Below are positions 17,087 to 25,425 of a stretch of 64,000 bases of DNA, in pieces. The translations under genes were made by a program, and so were the position numbers. The stretch covers positions 2,666,001 through 2,730,000 of the forward strand of contig OZ244984.1 of NCBI GenBank assembly GCA_965223125.1. Reading direction: 5' to 3'. The notes under the pieces are model-generated. The model ran no database searches. It had not been told where the DNA came from and saw only the letters and a list, made by a program, of their open reading frames with translations. Positions within the stretch are counted from its first letter, which is position 1; every line of letters begins with the position of its first letter. This DNA comes from Pacificispira sp965223125. GTDB lineage: Bacteria > Pseudomonadota > Alphaproteobacteria > UBA8366 > Aestuariispiraceae.

Positions 17087-18427
17087 ATGTTCGAGAAAGT
17101 CCTGATTGCCAATCGCGGAGAAATCGCCCTTCGGATTCATCGTGCCTGCAAGGAAATGGGTATTCAGACCGTCGCGGTGCATTCCACCGCAGACACGGAT
17201 GCCATGCATGTGCGACTGGCCGATGAGGCGATCTGCATCGGCCCGCCCGCACCGAAAGACAGCTATCTCAATATCCCGGCGATCCTGACCGCCGCGACAT
17301 TGACACGGGCGGATGCGATCCATCCCGGCGTCGGGTTCCTGTCCGAGAATGCGCGTTTCGCGGAGATGGTGGAGGATCACGGTTTCGTCTTTATCGGTCC
17401 GACACCGGAGCATATCCGGGTCATGGGCGATAAGGTAGCGGCCAAGGATGCGGCGAAGAAGCTTGGTATCCCCGTCGTTCCCGGTTCGGATGGTTCGGTC
17501 GATACTGAGGCGGAAGCGCTTAGACTCGCCAAGGAAATCGGCTTTCCACTGATCATCAAGGCGGCTTCCGGCGGTGGTGGTCGCGGGATGAAGGTTGCCG
17601 CCAAACTGGAAGAAGTGGCGCAAGCCTGGGCGATCTGCCGGACGGAGGCCAAGGCCGCCTTTGGCGATGACACGGTCTATATGGAGCGTTATCTGAGCCG
17701 CCCGCGGCATATCGAGGTCCAGGTTCTGGGCGATGGCCAGGGCAACTGCATCAATCTCGGGGAACGGGATTGTTCGATCCAGCGTCGGCACCAGAAGGTG
17801 ATCGAGGAAGCCCCATCCCCCGCCCTCAACGCTGAACAGCGCACGGAAATCGGCGATATTGTGAACCGTGCAGTGGGAGCGCTTGGCTATCGCGGTGCTG
17901 GGACCATCGAATTCCTGTATGAGGATGGCGAGTTCTTCTTTATCGAGATGAATACCCGCCTTCAGGTCGAACATCCGATTTCCGAGATGGTCTGCGGCAT
18001 TGATCTGGTGCGCGAACAGATCAAGGTGGCGGCGGGCATGCCGCTTGCCTTTGAACAGTCGGATATCAAGATCACCGGCCATGCCATTGAATGTCGGGTG
18101 ACGGCGGAGCATCCGGAAACCTTCATGCCGACACCGGGTCAGATCACCGATTATCATGCGCCGGGCGGTCTTGGTGTGCGTGTCGACAGCCAGCTCTATT
18201 CCGGCTATCGCGTCCCGCCCTATTACGACAGTCTGGTTTCCAAGCTGGTCACCCATGGGGCGAACCGAAACGAATGTCTGATGCGGATGCGGCGCGCGCT
18301 GGATGAATATGTCATCGGCGGTATCCAGACCACGATCCCGCTGCATCAGAAAATCATTGCGCAGAAAGCCTTTATCGACGGAGATTACGATATTCACTGG
18401 TTGGAGAAGTGGATGGGCCTGAAATAG
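17087..18427 (+). CDS. accC: Acetyl-CoA carboxylase biotin carboxylase subunit
   Basis: This 446-residue ATP-grasp enzyme carboxylates the biotin on AccB. It shows the N-terminal KVLIANRGEIALRIHRAC and the ATP-binding glycine loop SGGGGRGMKV near residues 160-169. The catalytic stretch is IEMNTRLQVEHPISEMV near 285-301, followed by a C-terminal biotin-carboxylase domain. Length matches Escherichia coli AccC (449). Confidence 0.97.
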   Translation: MFEKVLIANRGEIALRIHRACKEMGIQTVAVHSTADTDAMHVRLADEAICIGPPAPKDSYLNIPAILTAATLTRADAIHPGVGFLSENARFAEMVEDHGFVFIGPTPEHIRVMGDKVAAKDAAKKLGIPVVPGSDGSVDTEAEALRLAKEIGFPLIIKAASGGGGRGMKVAAKLEEVAQAWAICRTEAKAAFGDDTVYMERYLSRPRHIEVQVLGDGQGNCINLGERDCSIQRRHQKVIEEAPSPALNAEQRTEIGDIVNRAVGALGYRGAGTIEFLYEDGEFFFIEMNTRLQVEHPISEMVCGIDLVREQIKVAAGMPLAFEQSDIKITGHAIECRVTAEHPETFMPTPGQITDYHAPGGLGVRVDSQLYSGYRVPPYYDSLVSKLVTHGANRNECLMRMRRALDEYVIGGIQTTIPLHQKIIAQKAFIDGDYDIHWLEKWMGLK

Positions 18428-18510
18428 GTCGCCAACAACCAGTGGAGACAAAAGCGCCTGGGCAGGAGCGCAAGGGAAGTTGACTGTGACCCGCGTGTTG
18501 AAGAGGCACC

Positions 18511-19158
18511 ATGGAACCCCTTGATCTGACGCCCGATATGCTGTTGCGCGCCTATGCGATCGGGGTGTTTCCGATGGCGGAGGATCGGGACGATCCCGAT
18601 CTTTTCTGGATCGATCCCCGGCTGCGCGGCGTGATTCCGCTCGACGGGTTTCATATTCCCCGCCGACTGTCCAAGACCCTGAGGTCCAACCGCTACAAGG
18701 TTACGTTCGACCAGGATTTCGAGGGTGTGATGGACGGCTGTGCGGAAGCGACCGACCGGCGGCCTCGGACCTGGATCAACGACAAGATACTGACCCTCTA
18801 TACCGCTCTGCACCGCATGGATCAGGCGCATTCCGTCGAGGTCTGGGATGGTGGCCGCCTGATCGGCGGGCTTTACGGCGTAACCCTGGGAAGTGCCTTT
18901 TTCGGCGAAAGCATGTTCTCCCGGGAACGCGATGCCAGCAAGATCGCGCTCTGCCATCTGGTCGCGCGGGTAACCTTCGCAGGCTATCGCCTGCTGGACA
19001 CGCAGTTCGTCACCAAGCATCTGCAGAAATTCGGTGCCCGGGAGGTGCCGCGCAGCGAATACCGCACGCTGCTTTCCGATGCCCTGAACTACGATGCTTC
19101 CTTCTTCACGGGCTATGAAGATGGCGAGATCCGGCGCTATCTTGATACGCAGGAATAG
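18511..19158 (+). CDS. aat: Leucyl/phenylalanyl-tRNA--protein transferase
   Basis: This 215-residue enzyme adds Leu or Phe to N-terminal Arg/Lys of proteins, marking them for ClpAP through the N-end rule. It shows LLRAYAIGVFPMAEDRDDPDLFWIDP, LIGGLYGVTLGSAFFGESMFS and LLDTQFVTKHLQKFGA, all strongly conserved. It is next to accC as in many relatives. In those genomes DUF2155 usually follows directly, but here several accessory genes intervene. Confidence 0.96.
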   Translation: MEPLDLTPDMLLRAYAIGVFPMAEDRDDPDLFWIDPRLRGVIPLDGFHIPRRLSKTLRSNRYKVTFDQDFEGVMDGCAEATDRRPRTWINDKILTLYTALHRMDQAHSVEVWDGGRLIGGLYGVTLGSAFFGESMFSRERDASKIALCHLVARVTFAGYRLLDTQFVTKHLQKFGAREVPRSEYRTLLSDALNYDASFFTGYEDGEIRRYLDTQE

Positions 19159-19163
19159 GGTCT

Positions 19164-19197
19164 AGAGTGGTGGGTCAGACTTCGCGCCCGCCACTCT
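19164..19197. terminator. Candidate bidirectional terminator hairpin
   Basis: AGAGTGG TGGG and CCCG CCACTCT form an 11-bp stem with one G-T pair between the convergent aat and PCuAC-like genes, only 5 bp after the aat stop. The T tract is missing on both strands, so efficiency is uncertain. Confidence 0.45.
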
Positions 19198-19201
19198 GGG
19201 T

Positions 19202-19999
19202 TCACTCAACCTCAATTTCCAGTGTCGCGGTCAGGGGGACACCCCCCTTGGCATAGGCGCGATGGTCATTGGTGTTCAGGGCGATGGCGATGGTGTGTCG
19301 ACCGGGGGGCAGGGGGTTCGTGGTATAGTCCGGTGCATAGAGCCGCCCCAGTTTCACATTGTCGATATAGATATGGGCATGGCCGCGACCGGGTTTGTGC
19401 GGTGAATCAACGGCGGCTTCGTCGAAGGTAAAATTCTCAGCTTCAACGGAAATCCGCCAGCGGCGGTCCGACAGGGGCTCAGCGGACAGGGTGATCTCCG
19501 GCATGGCTTCTCCCGCCGCAGGTTCGTACAGGCCTGTGCGTGCCAGCAACGCATCATTGGAGACCAGGTCCTCCACCCGCGCCTTAACCAGTACCTCTCC
19601 CGCATTCCGGAAGATAAGCGTCAACGGGACGATCTGCCCCACCGCCAATGGCTCGGTCAGCCCCAGAAGTTCGATATGCGCCGTTTCCGGGGAAAGATCG
19701 GTCTGCGCATTTGCAGGTACGGCGATGAAAGGCATCCCATCGCCGCCACGCCCCAATGTCGGCCCGTGGAAGCCGCAACTGCCCGGCAGATCACTGACCG
19801 CGCCGATCAGCACATCGTCCTGGTCAGCCTCATTGCGCAGGCTCATGAAGACCATGGCGTTGCCCGGTACAGTGCTGGTCGCAATCAGTCTTGGCCGTTC
19901 GACCAGGACCGGCGCATCCGATCCACGCATCACCACAACGGCGGCCCCTGCCAGACCCGCCAGAACCAGAAGTGCGACCAGAATCGAACGGACAGGCAT
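19202..19999 (-). CDS. Membrane-anchored PCuAC-like protein with a second C-terminal beta domain
   Basis: This 265-residue protein starts at the ATG at 19999, preceded by GAGGAG nine bases upstream. The N-terminal 22 residues form a signal peptide or anchor (ILVALLVLAGLAGAAVVV). Residues about 35-155 follow the PCu(A)C copper chaperone pattern: AMVFMSLRNEADQDDVL, then GFHGPT, then a Met, then ETAHIELLGL, then VPLTLIFRNAGEV. The usual H-x-M copper ligands are only partly kept. A second domain (RRWRISVEAENFTFDE, GHAHIYIDN, LPPGRHTIAIALNTNDHRAY) resembles small periplasmic beta domains seen beside metal-handling proteins. Copper delivery is inferred, not shown. Confidence 0.65.
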   Translation of the reverse strand: MPVRSILVALLVLAGLAGAAVVVMRGSDAPVLVERPRLIATSTVPGNAMVFMSLRNEADQDDVLIGAVSDLPGSCGFHGPTLGRGGDGMPFIAVPANAQTDLSPETAHIELLGLTEPLAVGQIVPLTLIFRNAGEVLVKARVEDLVSNDALLARTGLYEPAAGEAMPEITLSAEPLSDRRWRISVEAENFTFDEAAVDSPHKPGRGHAHIYIDNVKLGRLYAPDYTTNPLPPGRHTIAIALNTNDHRAYAKGGVPLTATLEIEVE

Positions 20000-20084
20000 T
20001 CCACAAAGCTCCTCAACTTGGTGCACCCGGCACAATCCGCCTATTGTGATGCCCATCGAATCCCGGATTCAAGCCCTTTCCATT

Positions 20085-20996
20085 CTATAGCTCTCCCCGT
20101 CGGGGAAAATTGATCACTGCGACGCCCAGGATCGACAGGGCAATGCCGAGCGTGATCATTGGTGTCAGGGTCTCCCCGAGGATCAGAATTCCGAGTGCCA
20201 CACCGATGCCCGCCCGCAGGTAACTCTGGCTGGCAACACCCATGGAACCGAGGGTTCGCAGCAGCCGGAAATAGATCAGCAGGGCGATGGCGGTGCAGGC
20301 AATCGCCAGGATCAGTGCAGCCCCAAGTGCTGTCCCGAGGTCGGTTGGAGTCGGGGACAGGGTCCAGGGTTGTTCCAGAGCCAAGCTGAGCGGAACAAGG
20401 CTGACACTTGCCCAGATCATGGTGCCGGTCGCGGCGACGGTGGGGGACAGATGTCCCAACCGCCTGCCATGGATCGCCGCCCCCGCATAAAGCATCGCCC
20501 CCAGCAGTATCGCGCCCTGGGCCAGCGCCTCCTGCCCGAACCCGGACAGGACATCGGGACCGACGATCAGGGCTACGCCAATGAGACCCAGACAGGCACC
20601 GGTCAGCTTCAATACCCCCGCCGCCTCGTGCCGTGTCAGCAAGAATGTTGCCAGGAACACGAAGATCGGTGACGTCGAGTTCAGAACGCTGGCAAGGCCG
20701 CTGTCGACATATTGCTGTCCCCAGGCCAACACTGTCCAGGCTCCGATACTGTTCAGGAAGGCCTGGATCAGCAGTCGTCCCCAGGTCACCGCATCGCGCG
20801 GAAGGGATTCACCCCGCACTATCAGTATGCCCTGAAGGAAGAGGGCGGCCAGCGTGACCCGGATCGCGATCAGGGTCAGGGGCGGGATGGTTTCCACGGC
20901 GATGCGGATGAACAGATAGGACGAACCCCAGAGCAGGGCCAGAACCGCAAGCAGCAGCAATTCAAGCCAGGGAACGGCTTTGAGGGTCGGGGTCAC
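20085..20996 (-). CDS. EamA/DMT-superfamily transporter
   Basis: This is a 303-residue inner-membrane protein with two EamA repeats and about ten hydrophobic helices. The start LALLWGSSYLFIRIAVETIPPLTLIAIR is typical of metabolite exporters of the RhaT/YdcZ type. The second repeat ends with GIALSILGVAVINF. It is the last gene of a tightly overlapping three-gene operon with an ABM-domain and a NIPSNAP protein. The substrate is unknown. Confidence 0.88.
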   Translation of the reverse strand: MTPTLKAVPWLELLLLAVLALLWGSSYLFIRIAVETIPPLTLIAIRVTLAALFLQGILIVRGESLPRDAVTWGRLLIQAFLNSIGAWTVLAWGQQYVDSGLASVLNSTSPIFVFLATFLLTRHEAAGVLKLTGACLGLIGVALIVGPDVLSGFGQEALAQGAILLGAMLYAGAAIHGRRLGHLSPTVAATGTMIWASVSLVPLSLALEQPWTLSPTPTDLGTALGAALILAIACTAIALLIYFRLLRTLGSMGVASQSYLRAGIGVALGILILGETLTPMITLGIALSILGVAVINFPRRGEL

Positions 20997-21340
20997 AGGA
21001 TGTGCACCTTTCTGGAATCTGCCGGGGCCTGGATCCGGTCGGTCATGCCATAGTCGCGGATCACCCCGGCGATGCGCAGGCGGTAGTCGCGGAAGACGGA
21101 CTCCCGTCCCGCTTTCTGGGCTCCGCGATGGGCCATGGTGGTACGCCAGGCGGCAACGGCATTCTCGTCCTGGAAGAAGGAAAGGGAGAGCAGCTTGGTT
21201 TCATCGGTCAGGCTCTGGAATCGCTCCACGGAAATGAAACCGTCAATCTCCTCAAGCAGCGGTCGCAATTCGGCGGCGATATCGAGATAGCGCTGCTTGT
21301 GCTCCGGATGCGGCCAGACCTCGAACAGTACGGCAATCAT
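20993..21340 (-). CDS. Antibiotic biosynthesis monooxygenase (ABM) domain protein
   Basis: This 115-residue ferredoxin-like alpha+beta protein has the ABM pattern: MIAVLFEVWPHPEHKQRYLDIAAELRP, then DGFISVERFQSLTDETKLLSLSFF, then AVAAWRTTMAHRGAQKAG. Members act on quinones or polyketide-like aromatics, or simply bind small ligands. It overlaps EamA and the NIPSNAP gene by 4 bp each, so the three are translated together. Confidence 0.8.
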   Translation of the reverse strand: MIAVLFEVWPHPEHKQRYLDIAAELRPLLEEIDGFISVERFQSLTDETKLLSLSFFQDENAVAAWRTTMAHRGAQKAGRESVFRDYRLRIAGVIRDYGMTDRIQAPADSRKVHIL

Positions 21341-21666
21341 GGTGTCACCACTGGAGCATGGGGAATGGAAGCGAGGGTAAGGAAAGTCCGGTCTTCCCGC
21401 AGGATGAATTTCTCCGTCTGGGCGAATTCGTAATTTTCACGCCCCAGTGGATCGGTGGCGAGCCGTGCCCGATAAGCTTCATAGGCGGCAAGATTTTCGA
21501 TGTTATAGACGCCATAGGCCAGCGTGCTGGAGCCTTCATGCGGTGCGAAGTAACCGATCAGATCGGCACCACAGCGGGGGATCGCCTGGCCCCAGTTTCG
21601 CGCATAGTGCTGGAATTGGGCCTTCTTGGTCGGGTCGATGTGATAGCGGATGAAACAGGTGATCAT
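21337..21666 (-). CDS. NIPSNAP-family protein
   Basis: This is a 109-residue dimeric ferredoxin-fold protein. The ATG at 21666 is preceded by GGAGG eight bases upstream, so the upstream in-frame codon at 21699 is rejected. It shows MITCFIRYHIDPTKKAQFQHYARNW and the end EKFILREDRTFLTL typical of NIPSNAP proteins. Many bacterial members have no known reaction. It is the first gene of the operon and diverges from an ArsR-type regulator. Confidence 0.8.
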   Translation of the reverse strand: MITCFIRYHIDPTKKAQFQHYARNWGQAIPRCGADLIGYFAPHEGSSTLAYGVYNIENLAAYEAYRARLATDPLGRENYEFAQTEKFILREDRTFLTLASIPHAPVVTP

Positions 21667-21720
21667 GGCGAGTGCCTCCAAATTTGTGGTGGAGCTCATT
21701 TGCCATAGTGACGGGTATAA

Positions 21721-21744
21721 ATGCTTCGGTTAGGATCGAAGTAT
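21721..21744. promoter_or_regulatory. Operator-like inverted repeat at the start of the ArsR-type gene
   Basis: ATGCTTCG and CGAAGTAT pair at 7 of 8 positions around an 8-bp centre. The repeat overlaps the ATG at 21743 and directly follows a TATAAAT -10-like element (21716-21722). Its position fits autoregulation by the adjacent winged-helix protein and control of the divergent NIPSNAP operon. Confidence 0.45.
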
Positions 21745-22423
21745 GAAAGATGGTCCCGACTTCACCCGCATAGCCGCCCTGATCGGCGACCCGGCCCGCG
21801 CCAATATCCTGACCGCGCTGATGAGTGGCATGGCACTGACCGCCAGCGAACTGGCGCAGGAGGCTGGCGTGACGCCTCAGACTGCGAGCACACATCTTTC
21901 GAAACTGGAGGCGGGCGGGTTGCTGCGCCAGCGCAAGCAGGGGCGGCACCGCTATTTCTCGCTAGCCGATCATGGTGTCGGCGAGGTGCTGGAAGGTCTG
22001 ATGGGCCTTGCCGCCCGGCAGGGATTCCTGCGCACCCGCACTGGCCCGAAAGATCCAGAACTGCGTCAGGCCCGTGTCTGTTACGATCATCTGGCGGGCG
22101 AATTCGGGGTTCGGATGTTCGATGATGCCATCGGTCAGGGCTTTGTGCTTGAACAGCAGGACAGCCTTGTCCTGACCCCGGCAGGGGCAGAATTTTTCCA
22201 GAATACGGGTATCGACCTCAGCGCTTTTGGTCGGTCAAAACGCCCGGTGTGCAAGCCCTGCCTCGACTGGAGCATGCGCCGGACGCATCTGGCCGGATCG
22301 CTCGGCAAGGCGGTGCTGGACCATATCTTTGCCCAGGGCTGGGCCGCACGACCTCCCGGTACCCGCATTGTTGCCTTCACAAAAGCCGGGGAAGCCGCAT
22401 TCCTGAAGGCATTCTGTGTTTAG
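21743..22423 (+). CDS. ArsR-family winged-helix transcriptional regulator
   Basis: This is a 226-residue regulator. The first 100 residues are an ArsR/SmtB helix-turn-helix (DPARANILTALMSGMALTASELAQEAGVTPQTASTHLSKLEAGGLL) with a wing RKQGRHRYFSL. The C-terminal half is an extra domain containing CKPCLDWSMRRTHLAGSLGKAVLDHI, which is shared by the long ArsR-like regulators of the YczG type. The CKPC pair could bind metal or sense redox state. The leader is extremely short, only about 20 bp after the -10-like element. Divergence from the NIPSNAP-ABM-EamA operon suggests that operon as target. Confidence 0.85.
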   Translation: MKDGPDFTRIAALIGDPARANILTALMSGMALTASELAQEAGVTPQTASTHLSKLEAGGLLRQRKQGRHRYFSLADHGVGEVLEGLMGLAARQGFLRTRTGPKDPELRQARVCYDHLAGEFGVRMFDDAIGQGFVLEQQDSLVLTPAGAEFFQNTGIDLSAFGRSKRPVCKPCLDWSMRRTHLAGSLGKAVLDHIFAQGWAARPPGTRIVAFTKAGEAAFLKAFCV

Positions 22424-22563
22424 AAGGCGGATAGGGGATAGGTTCATCCTGAACTCTTGCAACATCCCTGTCGCTGGATATTGACGGACCCGGATATTGG
22501 AGTAGGAATCGTCGCCGGACGGAGGCTCTCTTTCGTCATCCTCATTTCCCAGGAGTGTGCGCC

Positions 22564-23778
22564 ATGGCGCTTGAGCGTGGTTTTCAGTTTCTGTTGAGCC
22601 CCGGCCCGACGCCTGTCCCGGATCGGATTCTGTCTGCAATGCATCGGCAGTCGGTGGATTTTTCCGGCCCGGATTTCATGGAACTCTGCGATGGAGTCTT
22701 TGAGGATGTGAAGGCGGTTTTCCAGACGACCGGGATCGTTCATCTCTATGCGGCGAATGGACACGGGGCGTGGGAAGCAGCGCTGGCGAATATGGTGTCG
22801 CCCGGCGATACCGTGCTGATTCCGGAAGTTGGCGTGTTTTCCGAAGCCTGGCGCAGCATGGCTGAGGCACTGGGCCTTGTCTGTCAAACAGTTCCCAATG
22901 ACTGGAAGACCGCCATCGATCCGAACCGGCTGGAAGATGTGCTGCGCGCGGATACTGATCACAAGATCAAGGCGGTGCTGTTTGTTCATGTCGATACGGC
23001 GACCTCCATCCGCAGCAATGTTCCGGCTGCCCGTGCCGCCATTGATGCGGCGGGCCATCCGGCGCTGTTCTGCGTTGATACCATCGCGTCACTGGGCACC
23101 ACCGACTTTCCGATGGATGAATGGGGGGTGGATGTCACAGTCGCGGCGTCCCAGAAGGGGATGATGATGCCGCCGGGCCTTGCCATGGTCGCAGCGAATG
23201 CGAAGGCGATGGCGGCGGGCAAAAGCGTGACGATGCCCCGGCGCTATTGGGATTGGCAGGAGCGGGTTGCGGGTGAGCATTACCAGCGATTCTGTGGCAC
23301 CGCGCCGGAACATCACATTTTCGGTCTGCGGGAAGCGCTCGACATGATAGCGGAGGAAACGCTGGAGGGTGTGATCGCCCGCCATGCGCGGCTGGCCCGG
23401 ACGGTCAGGGCGGCGGTTTCGCGCTGGTGTGAGGCAGGCGCGCTGCGCTTCAATGCCGTCGTGCCGGAACAGCGGGCGGATTCGGTAACGACGATCCTCA
23501 CCCCCGAGGGTGTGGATGCAGAGGCGATCCGGGCGACCGGGCGGGAGATGAACCTGCATATCGGATCGGCTATCGGCCCGTTCCGGGGCAAGGGATTCCG
23601 CATCGGCCATATGGGCAACATCAATGAGCCGATGATCCTGGGGGCGCTGGCCGGGATTGAGGTCGTGCTGCGCCGCCATGGCGTACCGCTCGGGGCCGGG
23701 GCGATGGATGCCGCGATTGAGGCGTTGAATATACCCGTTCAGGATACACAGGATACAATGGTCCGCGCAGCGGAATAG
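22564..23778 (+). CDS. Serine-pyruvate / alanine-glyoxylate aminotransferase family (class V)
   Basis: This is a 404-residue fold-type I PLP enzyme. The ATG at 22564 is preceded by AGGAG nine bases away, so the earlier in-frame GTG is not preferred. It shows LLSPGPTPVPDRILSAM, NGHGAWEAALANMVSPGDTVLIPEVG, the cofactor aspartate in FCVDTIASLG and the PLP lysine in VAASQKGMMMPPG. The C-terminus has FRIGHMGNI. Likely reactions are serine- or alanine-glyoxylate transamination, or a 2-aminoethylphosphonate-like substrate. It converges on the DUF2155 gene with 4 bp between stops. Confidence 0.88.
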   Translation: MALERGFQFLLSPGPTPVPDRILSAMHRQSVDFSGPDFMELCDGVFEDVKAVFQTTGIVHLYAANGHGAWEAALANMVSPGDTVLIPEVGVFSEAWRSMAEALGLVCQTVPNDWKTAIDPNRLEDVLRADTDHKIKAVLFVHVDTATSIRSNVPAARAAIDAAGHPALFCVDTIASLGTTDFPMDEWGVDVTVAASQKGMMMPPGLAMVAANAKAMAAGKSVTMPRRYWDWQERVAGEHYQRFCGTAPEHHIFGLREALDMIAEETLEGVIARHARLARTVRAAVSRWCEAGALRFNAVVPEQRADSVTTILTPEGVDAEAIRATGREMNLHIGSAIGPFRGKGFRIGHMGNINEPMILGALAGIEVVLRRHGVPLGAGAMDAAIEALNIPVQDTQDTMVRAAE

Positions 23779-23782
23779 TGGG

Positions 23783-24166
23783 CTATTCCGGGTCCTTGCA
23801 GTCCAGTACCCAGACGTCATAAACGGCGTGTTCCACCGCATTGAGGCCGGGGCTGGATGCAAACATCCAGCCGGTGAACAGGACTTTCTGTTCCTGTCCC
23901 GGTCGCAACTCGTCGATTTCTATGAAGGCGGTCGCCTCGGGGTTTTCCTCCGGCGGGGTCTTGTCGCAATGGCGCACACGAATGCGCAGGGCGTGAAAAT
24001 CGACCGGCTGATCTATCGCGACCTCGAAGGTTGTCGTTCGGGCGGTGACCTTGTCGAGGCCCTGAAGTACTGCGATGCTCTTGGGTTCAGCCGCAGCGGG
24101 GTTAACGCAGAATGCGACCGCCAGCAACGACGCACCGACAATTCCCATGGCGTTCATGTGGATCAT
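23783..24166 (-). CDS. DUF2155 exported protein
   Basis: This is a 127-residue protein with a signal peptide (GIVGASLLAVAFCVNPAAAE). The DUF2155 body reads AVLQGLDKVTARTTTFEV, then LRIRVRHCDKTPPEENPEATAF, then LFTGWMFASSPGLNAVEHAVYDVWVLDC. The two conserved cysteines may form a disulfide in the periplasm. The family is found almost only in alphaproteobacteria and usually sits next to aat and NDUFA12. Its ATG overlaps the stop of the methyltransferase gene by 4 bp. Confidence 0.9.
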   Translation of the reverse strand: MIHMNAMGIVGASLLAVAFCVNPAAAEPKSIAVLQGLDKVTARTTTFEVAIDQPVDFHALRIRVRHCDKTPPEENPEATAFIEIDELRPGQEQKVLFTGWMFASSPGLNAVEHAVYDVWVLDCKDPE

Positions 24167-24921
24167 GCTGACACCTCCGCAGCGAAACGCAGCCGCACGT
24201 AATCCGCGATCCAGACCCCGTCATCCCGGCACAGGATCGGGCGCAGAGCGTCGCGGATCTGTGCGATGGCGGCAATGCGTTCAGCATTGTCCAGGCGCAT
24301 CAGGAAGCTCTCCCCGAATGTGGCAAGCCAGCCATCGATATCGCCGGGTAGGGGCGTCGGGCGCGGGATCAGTTCAATACTCCTGACCGTGAAGCCGCAG
24401 GCCTCCAGCTTCGTTCGATAGGCCTCCAGCGTGGGGAAATACCAGGGATCGGCATCGTCCGGGTCAATACCCCGTGTGGCGACGGCGACCCGCAGGGCGG
24501 TGCGGATTGTCTGCACGTTTCCTGCACCACCGAATTCCGCAACGAAGCGCCCACCGGGTTTCAGCGCGCGCTTGACGCCGGTCAGGACCGCATCGGCCCC
24601 CTTCATCCAGTGCAGGGCGGCATTGCTGAACACGGCATCGAATTCCGGACCGAATGTCAGGGACTGCCCGTTCATGACCGTCGCATCCAAGCCTTCGGAC
24701 ACCGCCTTGCGGATCTGGTCCGGACTGGCATCGACGCCTTTGACGCTGCAGCCCATTGCCACCAGCTTGAGGGTCAGCGCACCATCGCCGCAGCCCAGAT
24801 CCAGGATGCGCTCCCCCGGTTGTGGAGCCAGCAGGTCGACGACCGGCATGCCAAGTTCGGCCACGAAACCCGCATTCTTGCGATACCGGTCCGGATCCCA
24901 GACCTGTTCGATTCCGGTCAT
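24163..24921 (-). CDS. Class I SAM-dependent methyltransferase (UbiE/Tam-like)
   Basis: This is a 252-residue Rossmann methyltransferase. Motif I ERILDLGCGDGALTLKLV (residues about 39-56), motif II VDASPDQI and the DAVFSNAALHWMKG motif are all clear. The C-terminal GWLATFGESFLMRLDN part resembles trans-aconitate methyltransferases, so a small carboxylate substrate is possible. It sits between mlaD and DUF2155, all on the minus strand. Confidence 0.85.
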   Translation of the reverse strand: MTGIEQVWDPDRYRKNAGFVAELGMPVVDLLAPQPGERILDLGCGDGALTLKLVAMGCSVKGVDASPDQIRKAVSEGLDATVMNGQSLTFGPEFDAVFSNAALHWMKGADAVLTGVKRALKPGGRFVAEFGGAGNVQTIRTALRVAVATRGIDPDDADPWYFPTLEAYRTKLEACGFTVRSIELIPRPTPLPGDIDGWLATFGESFLMRLDNAERIAAIAQIRDALRPILCRDDGVWIADYVRLRFAAEVSA

Positions 24922-24936
24922 GGTAGTGGGTTTCCT

Positions 24937-25386
24937 CTATTCATCCGTGATCAGGAAGATCGCCCGGCCCAGAAGATCTTCCAGGGCGACGACATCCCGC
25001 GTATCGAAGATTTCCCCGCCATCCGACAGCAGTTCCGAATCGCGGCCCGGATCAAGCTTGATGTATTTTCCACCCAGCAGGCCGTCCGTCGTCACCGTGG
25101 CGGTGGAATCCGTCGGAACCCGGATATCCGGGGACAGGGTCATCTCGACAACCGCCTGAAAAAGCTCGGGGTCGATTGATTGCCGTGTCACCGTGCCGAC
25201 CTTGACACCGCCGATGCGGACATCGGAGCCAAGCGTCAACCCGTCTATCGCGCCGAACCGTCCGGTGAGTACATAGCCGTCGGTATCCGCCGCAAGATCC
25301 GTCGTGACATAGGCAAGATACAGGAACAATCCGGCGACGATCAGGACGACCGCCCCCATGATGGTCTCTATGACACTGCGTTGCAT
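24937..25386 (-). CDS. mlaD: MlaD/MCE-domain lipid-transport protein, copy 2
   Basis: This is a 149-residue inner-membrane-anchored protein with one N-terminal helix and a single MCE domain (LTGRFGAIDGLTLGSDVRIGGVKVGTV, then STATVTTDGLLGGKYIKLDPG). MlaD hexamers carry phospholipids across the periplasm for the MlaFEDB ABC system. No other mla subunit is nearby. A paralogue lies immediately upstream. Confidence 0.9.
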   Translation of the reverse strand: MQRSVIETIMGAVVLIVAGLFLYLAYVTTDLAADTDGYVLTGRFGAIDGLTLGSDVRIGGVKVGTVTRQSIDPELFQAVVEMTLSPDIRVPTDSTATVTTDGLLGGKYIKLDPGRDSELLSDGGEIFDTRDVVALEDLLGRAIFLITDE

Positions 25387-25425
25387 CCGATTCCCATCCG
25401 TCGTTCTTTAAGGTTTCATCGGCCT

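Noticed and set aside
16862..18451. A 529-residue antisense frame across accB and accC
   Set aside because: Spans two clear housekeeping genes on the opposite strand and has composition typical of a shadow frame.
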